From: Kumtagia sp963839725
Lineage (GTDB): Bacteria > Pseudomonadota > Alphaproteobacteria > Rhizobiales > Rhizobiaceae
Assembly: GCA_963839725.1 (NCBI GenBank)
Contig: CAWIWT010000006.1
Location: 1 to 64,000, forward strand
Length of the DNA: 64,000 bases
Direction: 5' to 3'
Positions 58,687-64,000 of the stretch are shown in pieces. Within the stretch, counting starts at the first letter, position 1; each line of letters starts with the position of its first letter. Position numbers and translations under genes: made by a program. The notes under the pieces were generated by a model, which saw only the letters and a program-made list of their open reading frames with translations, had not been told where the DNA came from and made no database searches.

Positions 58687-60780
58687 TCATTCGCCCTTGC
58701 GTGGCGGCTTGCCGGAACGCGACGGACGCGGACCGCGCCCCGCGCCGTTCTCGCCGCGCGGCTTGTCGAAGCGCTTCGCGCCCGGTTTGCCGAATGCCGG
58801 CTTGCGAGCCTTATTGGCGTCGGACGCTGCCTTCTCCGCGGCCACCCGTCCCGCGCCCTGCGGCCGGGCGCCGGGCGCCATCCAGACATTGGCCTTGCGG
58901 GCTCCGGGCGGCTCGATCGGACGCTGCTCGCGCTCACCCTTCTTGCCGCGTGGCCGGTCGCCAAATTCCGGCTTCGGGCCTCGTGCGCCAAACGAGCCGC
59001 GATCCGGTTTGGTCGATAGCTTGCCGAGCGCCTCGTCGCGGCCGTTCTCGCGCCGCTTGCGGTTCTTGATAAGGCCGCCCTCGCCAATCCGCCCCGGCAT
59101 TCCGTCGCGCGTGATCTTCGGCCTCGCGGCTTCCTCGGCGCGGACTTCGGTGCGCCTCACCGGCTTGTTGGAGAACGGCTTGACGATGTCGGCTTCAAAG
59201 TTCGCGCCGGATTCCTCGATCAGCCGCTCGCCAAGCTGCTCGCGCAGCATCTTGCCCTTCAATTCCTGCACATGGCCCTCAGGCAGGTCGCCAAGCTGGA
59301 ACGGCCCGAACGAGATGCGGATGAGGCGCGTCACGTCCAAGCCAAGAGCACCGAGGATATTCTTGACCTCGCGGTTCTTGCCTTCGCGCAGACCGAGCGT
59401 CAGCCAGGCGTTGGAGCCTTGCTCGCGATCGAGCGATGCCTCGATTGAGCCGTAGAACACGCCGTCTACGGCAATGCCGTCCTTGAGGCCGGCGAGCGCG
59501 GATTCCTCCACTTTGCCGTGGACGCGCGCCCGATAGCGCCGCAGCCAGCCGGTCGCCGGCAGTTCCAGCGTGCGGGCAAGCCCGCCGTCGTTGGTCAGGA
59601 GCAGCAAGCCTTCGGTGTTGATGTCGAGGCGGCCGATGGTGATCAGCCTCGGCAAATCCGACGGCAACACGTCGAACACAGTCCGGCGGCCTTCCGGGTC
59701 GCGGCTGGTGGTGACCAGGCCGGCAGGCTTGTGGAACAGGAACAGCCGTGTGCGCTCGACCGGCGGCAGCGGCTTGCCGTCCAATTCGATGACATCGTCC
59801 GTTGTGACGTTGAAGGCGGGGCTCTCCAGCACCCGGCCATTGACGCGCACGCGGCCGGCGGCAATCAGTTCCTCCGCATCGCGGCGCGATGCAATGCCCA
59901 CGCGCGCCAGCCGCTTTGCGATGCGCTCGCCCTCGGCTTCCTCGCCGACCGTCTCGCGGCGCGCAAAAGGCTTGCGATCGCCATCATGTGGCGGCCCGCC
60001 TTCGCGTTTCTCAAACGGCTTGCGCTTTTGGAATTCTCCGCCGTCAGACGGCCTGTCGAAGCGGCGCGGCCTGTCGCCGTCGCCTGTCGGGCGGTCATCG
60101 CGCTCAAAGCGACGTGGGCGCTCGTCTCCAGCAGGACGGTCACTGCGATCGAAGCGGCGAGGACGCCCGCCCTCGCCACCAGCCTGGTCGTCGCGGTTGA
60201 AGCGGCGCGGCTTGAACTCGCCAGCGTCGCCACGCTTCACATGCGGCTTTCCTTCCGGACGCGGACCCGTGCGAAACGGACGCTCAGTCTGCTCGGGCTT
60301 GGCCTCACTGCCTTCACGCCCACCAAAGCGCTCGCTGCGGCCCGGGCGTGCGGCGCTGTCGCCACGCGGCGCGTACGGTTTGCGCTCTCCCCGCGGCTTG
60401 AATGGCTTACCTTCGCCGCGCGGCTTGAAGGATCCGCCCTCGCCTTGCGAACGCTCGCGGAACGGACGTTCCGGCCTAACGCCATCCTCGCGCGGGCGGA
60501 AGGACTTGTCGCCACGCGGCTTGAAAGTACCCTCGGCGCGCGGTGCACGTTCTGAAGCCGTATCGTTGCGGTCGAACCGGCGCTCACCGACGGGCTTGCC
60601 GCCAGCACGAAACGGCTTGCCGGTCTTGTTGCCGAAAGCCGGCTTGTCGCCGAACCTCCGCTTCTCGCCGGGCTTGCCACCTTTGGCGCCCGGCCGGCGA
60701 CCGTCGCGCGGCCCACGCGACTTGCCGCCGCCGGCTCCAGGTCTGCCTCCGCGAGGCGGTTTTTTGCTGTCGTCATCCAT
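58687..60780 (-). CDS. rluB: Ribosomal large subunit pseudouridine synthase B-like with long basic tails
   Basis: RluB makes pseudouridine at 23S rRNA position 2605. The catalytic unit occupies about residues 285-535: an S4 RNA-binding domain (RLARVGIASRRDAEELIAAG), then FLFHKPAGLVTTSRDPEGR and GRLDINTEGLLLLTNDG with the catalytic Asp. On both sides are long, disordered, Arg/Gly/Pro-rich tails: about 280 residues N-terminal with repeated FKPRG, PRRFDR and RSDRP units, and about 160 C-terminal with KPA and PRG units. The total of 697 residues is more than twice the bare enzyme. The tails resemble RGG-type RNA-binding regions. Confidence 0.9.
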   Translation of the reverse strand: MDDDSKKPPRGGRPGAGGGKSRGPRDGRRPGAKGGKPGEKRRFGDKPAFGNKTGKPFRAGGKPVGERRFDRNDTASERAPRAEGTFKPRGDKSFRPREDGVRPERPFRERSQGEGGSFKPRGEGKPFKPRGERKPYAPRGDSAARPGRSERFGGREGSEAKPEQTERPFRTGPRPEGKPHVKRGDAGEFKPRRFNRDDQAGGEGGRPRRFDRSDRPAGDERPRRFERDDRPTGDGDRPRRFDRPSDGGEFQKRKPFEKREGGPPHDGDRKPFARRETVGEEAEGERIAKRLARVGIASRRDAEELIAAGRVRVNGRVLESPAFNVTTDDVIELDGKPLPPVERTRLFLFHKPAGLVTTSRDPEGRRTVFDVLPSDLPRLITIGRLDINTEGLLLLTNDGGLARTLELPATGWLRRYRARVHGKVEESALAGLKDGIAVDGVFYGSIEASLDREQGSNAWLTLGLREGKNREVKNILGALGLDVTRLIRISFGPFQLGDLPEGHVQELKGKMLREQLGERLIEESGANFEADIVKPFSNKPVRRTEVRAEEAARPKITRDGMPGRIGEGGLIKNRKRRENGRDEALGKLSTKPDRGSFGARGPKPEFGDRPRGKKGEREQRPIEPPGARKANVWMAPGARPQGAGRVAAEKAASDANKARKPAFGKPGAKRFDKPRGENGAGRGPRPSRSGKPPRKGE

Positions 60781-61125
60781 AGGGCTTTGCCTTTCGCGGC
60801 GCGGTGTAGCAGTAACGTCTCAGCCAAGCGAGGGAAATGTCCGGAGCAAGATGAGATTGGGTTCGATCGTTCTGCCGGCGATGGTTTGGGGCAAGGTCGA
60901 TGATTTTGCCACGGTCGTACCCATTGGTACGGCCAAGGCAAAAGCCGAAGGATTTGGCCCAAACCAGTCCGGCCCTCTGGGTTTCCGGGCGACGGGCGCC
61001 CGCTTTGGCGGATTGCTCGGCCTTGGCTCCACTACGGCCTTCGCAACCCTCCGCGTGGATCGCCTCGCCGTCCGTGAAATAGAACTAACCGAACCTGATC
61101 TCATCTTGCTCCGGGTGAACCGCCT
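60781..61125. other. rluB-tadA intergenic region, mostly a MITE-like element
   Basis: The two genes are divergent and should have their promoters here. Nearly all of the gap is the repeat element at 60841-61114. I see no independent gene, although a 92-codon frame lies inside the element. Confidence 0.5.
60841..61114. mobile_element. MITE-like element with about 27-bp terminal inverted repeats
   Basis: CCGGAGCAAGATGAGAT at 60841-60857 is repeated exactly in inverted form at 61098-61114. The symmetry goes on for ten more bases with three mismatches (GGTTCG kept). The 274-bp element has no transposase. It carries an open frame from ATG 60851 to TGA 61129, whose end overlaps the tadA GTG. Its right terminus is 11 bp from the tadA start, so the tadA promoter or ribosome site is partly element-derived. 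Confidence 0.75.
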
Positions 61126-61578
61126 GTGAAACGTCCGGATTTCATGAGTTTGGCGCTTGCCGAAGCCGAGGCCGCGGCCAATCGTGGAGAAGTGCCGGTG
61201 GGCGCGGTGCTTGCGCTTGGCGATGAGGCCGTCGCTCAAGCCGGCAACCGCACGCGCGAACTGAAGGACGTCACATCGCACGCGGAAATGCTGGTCATTC
61301 GAGAAGGTGCCGCGAAACTCGGCGCCGAGCGGCTGAACGACGCCGACCTCTATGTGACGCTGGAGCCCTGCACGATGTGCGCGGCGGCGATTTCGTTCGC
61401 GCGCATCAGGCGTCTTTACTTCGGGGCAATCGACGAAAAGGGCGGCGCGGTGGTCAGCGGCGTACGGTTCTTTTCGTCGCCGACCTGTCATCATGTGCCG
61501 GAAGTGTATCCAGGCATTGGCGAGCAAACAGCCGCCGAAATTCTTACGCGATTTTTCCGGGAGCGGCGCGAGAACTAA
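61126..61578 (+). CDS. tadA: tRNA-specific adenosine deaminase
   Basis: TadA converts A34 of tRNA-Arg(ACG) to inosine. The 150 residues have NRGEVPVGAVLALGDE, the zinc site with proton-shuttle Glu in TSHAEMLVIREG (HAE) and PCTMCAAAISFARI (PCxxC), and AIDEKGGAVVSGVRFF. The start is GTG 61126, or possibly ATG 61144 (MSLALAEAE). It is divergent from rluB and lies just beside a MITE-like element. The gene is essential in most bacteria and looks intact. Confidence 0.93.
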   Translation: MKRPDFMSLALAEAEAAANRGEVPVGAVLALGDEAVAQAGNRTRELKDVTSHAEMLVIREGAAKLGAERLNDADLYVTLEPCTMCAAAISFARIRRLYFGAIDEKGGAVVSGVRFFSSPTCHHVPEVYPGIGEQTAAEILTRFFRERREN

Positions 61579-61584
61579 GCCCGT

Positions 61585-62271
61585 TTACCAAGGCAAGAGG
61601 TCAGCCCAGGTCTTGTCCTTCTTCTTGCGCGCCTGTGCCTTCAGTCGGCGTTCCTTCTTGAGTTCGTCCTCGCCAAGTTCACCGACCGGTGCGGTAGCCG
61701 AGGCCTGACGATAGTCGATTGGCGGTTCGCTCAGATATTTGCGGCTGGTCGGACTGCCCTGACGGTTTTCCGCGAGCTTCTGGCGGAACTGCTCGCTCTG
61801 CTTCGATGCGCTCACGCCCGTCGGTTGTACGCCGGACTCCTGAGATCGAATGTTAGTCACGGAACTCTGTTCTTTGGGGAAGCGCGCGGCAGACTCTCTC
61901 GCTAAATCGGCATCGATCTTTGGCCGCCACGACGGATCGTCGCTGTTCTCGTCGGCTTCGGCGCGCAAACGAGCCCGCTTTTCCTCGGGAGACTCCACCC
62001 AAGCGGCATTACCCGTAGAGGTCACGCTGTCCTGAGGCGCGGGCAGCGCAGCGATTTCGGCCTTGCTGGGGCGCACAAGCGCCGGACGCGGCTTGTAGTC
62101 AACAGGTGGACGCTTCGGCGGAGCCAGAGACAAGATGCCAGTCACATCGGTGGCCAACTGATCGCCCGCAGACTTGTCCGTGCCGTAGGTCGGCGCCTGG
62201 CAGCCAGCGAGCATTGTCCCTGCAATCAAAAGACCTGCAGCTGCCACAATACCGCGGCGGTTGGCCGTCAT
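61585..62271 (-). CDS. Lipoprotein, about 228 aa, unknown function
   Basis: A lipoprotein signal MTANRRGIVAAAGLLIAGTM ends in lipobox LAGC (Cys at residue 23). The mature part has no transmembrane segment, is rich in Pro, Ala, Lys and Glu, and contains PPKRPPVDYKPRPALVRP and ESPEEKRARLRAEADEN; it ends with a Lys-rich helix and WADLLPW. It is conserved next to ileS in Rhizobiales but I know no function. I use ATG 62271, not the one at 62331, because the signal begins there. Likely anchored in the outer membrane with a disordered periplasmic arm. Confidence 0.8.
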   Translation of the reverse strand: MTANRRGIVAAAGLLIAGTMLAGCQAPTYGTDKSAGDQLATDVTGILSLAPPKRPPVDYKPRPALVRPSKAEIAALPAPQDSVTSTGNAAWVESPEEKRARLRAEADENSDDPSWRPKIDADLARESAARFPKEQSSVTNIRSQESGVQPTGVSASKQSEQFRQKLAENRQGSPTSRKYLSEPPIDYRQASATAPVGELGEDELKKERRLKAQARKKKDKTWADLLPW

Positions 62272-62421
62272 GCCCAAAGGTGTCAAAACGCTGTGCCTCG
62301 TATTTCGTCCGGAATCGGCCCCAGACTGCAATTGACCGGCAAATCCGGCGATAGTTTGTCGGTCATAAACGTTAACTCTCTACCGTATATCGCGACCGCT
62401 GGAAACGATACCTTGGCAAGA

Positions 62422-64000
62422 TCAACTGATTCTGCCCAGCTTTTGTAGTTCGCGCAGTGCCGCTGCATCACGCGCGGAGACATCCGGGAACTCCGGATCG
62501 GAGCCGACATCGTCCGTGTATCGCCAGGAGCGCGCGCATTTCCTACCGGCCGCAAGGCTTGGGACGACGGCAACGCCCGCCACGTCGTCCAGCCGGAAGG
62601 CATCTGTCGGAGCCGGCGCGTCCGACACTTCGATGCCGCTGGTGATCGCAACCTCGGCAAGGTCGATGTCACTCACCGCCGTGAGAAGCTCCTGATCGGC
62701 GATAAACACCATTGGAGCCGCCTCCAGCGACGAGCCGATCACCTTCTTTGCCCGCTCGATCTCAAGCGCAGCGGTAACGACGCCCCTCACCCGCCTGATT
62801 TTGCGCCACTTTTCGGCGAGCGCTTCGTCACGCCATTCTGCCGGAACATGGCGGAACTGCTGCAGATGGATCGAGCGCGAGTCCGGATAGCGCTCCATCC
62901 ACGCCTCTTCCGTGGTGAAGGGAAGCATCGGGGCCAGCCACGTCGCCAGATGATCGAACAGGTGGCGCACGACCTGAACGGCGGCCAGACGGCGCTTGCT
63001 CGACGGCGCATCGCAGTAGAGCGCGTCCTTGCGGATATCGAAATAGAACGCCGACAGATCGACCACCATGAAGTCGAGCAGCGCCTTGGTGACGCGCTTG
63101 AAGTCGAAGGCGTCATAGCCACCGCGCACAACCTCATCGAGCTCCGACAGGCGATGCAGCATCAGCCGCTCGAGTTCCGGCATGTCGCCGAGTGCGACAT
63201 TCTTGCGCTCGTCATGCGCCAGTGTTCCCAGCATCCAGCGCATTGTGTTGCGCAGTTTGCGGTAGGCGTCGATGTTGGTCTGCAGAACGTTCTTGCCGAG
63301 CCGCTGGTCTTCCCAATAGTCGGTGGTCATCACCCACAGGCGCAGGATGTCGGCGCCGGACTGCTTCATGACGTCCTGCGGAACCACAGTATTGCCGAGC
63401 GATTTCGACATCTTGCGGCCTTCCTCATCCATCGTGAAGCCATGGGTGACGACCGTGACGTAGGGCGCCCGGCCGTGCGTGCCGCAGCTTTCAAGCAGCG
63501 ATGAGTGGAACCAGCCGCGATGCTGGTCCGAGCCTTCAAGATAGACGTCGGCTGGCCATTTCAGGTCGGGCCGATCCTCCAGCGTGAAGGTGTGGGTCGA
63601 ACCGGAATCGAACCAGACGTCGAGGATGTCCTTGACCATCGTCCACGGTTCGTTGGCGCGGCTGCCAAGGAAGCGCTCACGCGCGCCTTCGGCAAACCAT
63701 GCGTCGGCGCCCTCCTTTTCGAAGGCCTCCATGATGCGGGTATTGACTGCCTCGTCCTTCAACACCTCACCATTGTCGTCCGCGAAGACGCAGATCGGCA
63801 CGCCCCAGGCGCGCTGGCGCGACAGAACCCAGTCGGGGCGCTCGGCGATCATGGCGCGCAATCGCGTCTGGCCGCCCGCCGGCACAAAGCGTGTGGCATC
63901 GATGGCGGCGAGGGCGCGGCTGCGCAGGTCGGCGCAGCGCCTGGGTGTCGAATCCGCCGAGTTCCTTGTCCATATAGACGAACCACTGCGGGGTGTTGCG
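62422..64000 (-). CDS. ileS: Isoleucyl-tRNA synthetase, C-terminal part, cut by window edge (frameshift in this sequence)
   Basis: This is the C-terminal half of IleS, which charges tRNA-Ile. Visible: VLSRQRAWGVPICVFADDNG, DVWFDSGSTHTFTLEDRPDL, RKMSKSLGNTVVPQDV (KMSKS loop), and the anticodon-binding domain ending LRELQKLGRIS. The frame is broken once at about 63931, where one extra G/C shifts it: RNTPQWFVYMDKELGGFDTQ and the later LRSRALAAIDATRFVPAG lie in different frames. The N-terminal half with HIGH motif lies beyond position 64000. IleS is essential, so I take the shift as a sequence error. Confidence 0.92.
   Translation of the reverse strand, partial: ATPRSGSSIWTRNSADSTPRRCADLRSRALAAIDATRFVPAGGQTRLRAMIAERPDWVLSRQRAWGVPICVFADDNGEVLKDEAVNTRIMEAFEKEGADAWFAEGARERFLGSRANEPWTMVKDILDVWFDSGSTHTFTLEDRPDLKWPADVYLEGSDQHRGWFHSSLLESCGTHGRAPYVTVVTHGFTMDEEGRKMSKSLGNTVVPQDVMKQSGADILRLWVMTTDYWEDQRLGKNVLQTNIDAYRKLRNTMRWMLGTLAHDERKNVALGDMPELERLMLHRLSELDEVVRGGYDAFDFKRVTKALLDFMVVDLSAFYFDIRKDALYCDAPSSKRRLAAVQVVRHLFDHLATWLAPMLPFTTEEAWMERYPDSRSIHLQQFRHVPAEWRDEALAEKWRKIRRVRGVVTAALEIERAKKVIGSSLEAAPMVFIADQELLTAVSDIDLAEVAITSGIEVSDAPAPTDAFRLDDVAGVAVVPSLAAGRKCARSWRYTDDVGSDPEFPDVSARDAAALRELQKLGRIS

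Noticed and set aside
59570..61129. A 519-codon plus-strand frame opposite rluB and through the MITE-like element
   Set aside because: Its Arg/Ser/Pro-rich translation mirrors the basic tails of rluB. Only the part from ATG 60851 might be translated, and this lies wholly in a repeat element.
1..64000. Search for tRNA, rRNA, riboswitch and integrase/attachment sites
   Set aside because: No cloverleaf with a TTCGAATC-like arm, no rRNA stretch and no integrase was found by eye; short structured RNAs could still be missed.

Overview
The window reads as a high-GC alphaproteobacterial chromosome segment of the order Rhizobiales, most like Mesorhizobium, Aminobacter or another Phyllobacteriaceae member. 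The basis is gene content and order: hdaA / AI-2E permease / CDP-alcohol transferase next to divergent purM-purN; moaE-moaD-pgsA-uvrC; the pmbA / cysQ-like / DUF4170 / DUF374 / waaA / lpxK run facing a DUF2093 gene; a BA14K protein; an Omp25/31-type porin-like protein; and a MocDEF set. No rRNA, tRNA, CRISPR array or intact insertion sequence was found.

Layout. (1) 1-5.4 kb is a worn accessory zone: two LacI-type operator palindromes at the left edge, an aminotransferase tail, a possible transposase tail, a DUF2171 gene, a Ku (NHEJ) remnant broken by an in-frame stop, an intact betaine-binding protein / L,D-transpeptidase / lipoprotein operon, a broken sugar-binding protein and two very small genes. 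(2) 5.4-17 kb holds a PhzF-like protein, a MacAB-like exporter whose ATPase tail runs through a palindromic repeat, a Nudix hydrolase, a toxin-antitoxin pair, two EEP-family nucleases flanking a BA14K and a PilZ gene, ilvC, and a TetR regulator with a 23-bp perfect operator. (3) 17.6-27.2 kb is the most interesting part: an inositol-type catabolic and uptake unit (SDR, IolG-like dehydrogenase, ABC ATPase, permease, binding protein, LacI regulator) transcribed leftwards, divergent from a rightward three-component diiron oxygenase set that matches MocD, MocE and MocF of rhizopine metabolism. (4) 27-35 kb is housekeeping (hdaA, purM, purN) plus a PhyH-type dioxygenase, a ParDE module and a molybdopterin oxidoreductase. 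(5) 35.4-37 kb is a heavily frameshifted remnant of a TolB/TPR-type adenylate cyclase. (6) 37-64 kb is mainly core: ABC-F protein, VapB with a truncated VapC, DinB, ndk, moaED, pgsA, uvrC, an outer membrane protein, the Kdo/lipid A operon, pmbA, MATE exporter, patatin, two M16 peptidases, rsmD, an rluB with very long basic tails, tadA and the C-terminal part of ileS. Two elements with terminal inverted repeats but no transposase (MITE-like) lie at 52.1 and 60.8 kb.

Data quality. Five conserved genes (a sugar-binding protein, a pteridine-reductase-like SDR, lpxK, a cysQ-like phosphatase and ileS) are each split by what reads as one extra base. Two of them are normally essential and several of the extra bases sit in short G/C runs, so I treat these as probable sequence errors and annotate the genes across the break. 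The Ku, cyclase, aminotransferase and sugar-binding remnants look like true decay.

How the parts work together: the inositol/moc-type island would import a cyclitol or methylated cyclitol, oxidise it by NAD-dependent dehydrogenases and, if it carries a methyl group, remove this with the MocDEF oxygenase chain, under a LacI-type regulator. The 46-52 kb block builds and acylates the Kdo-lipid A core. The small TA modules, MITEs and palindromic repeats are the mobile or selfish layer laid over an otherwise conservative chromosome.
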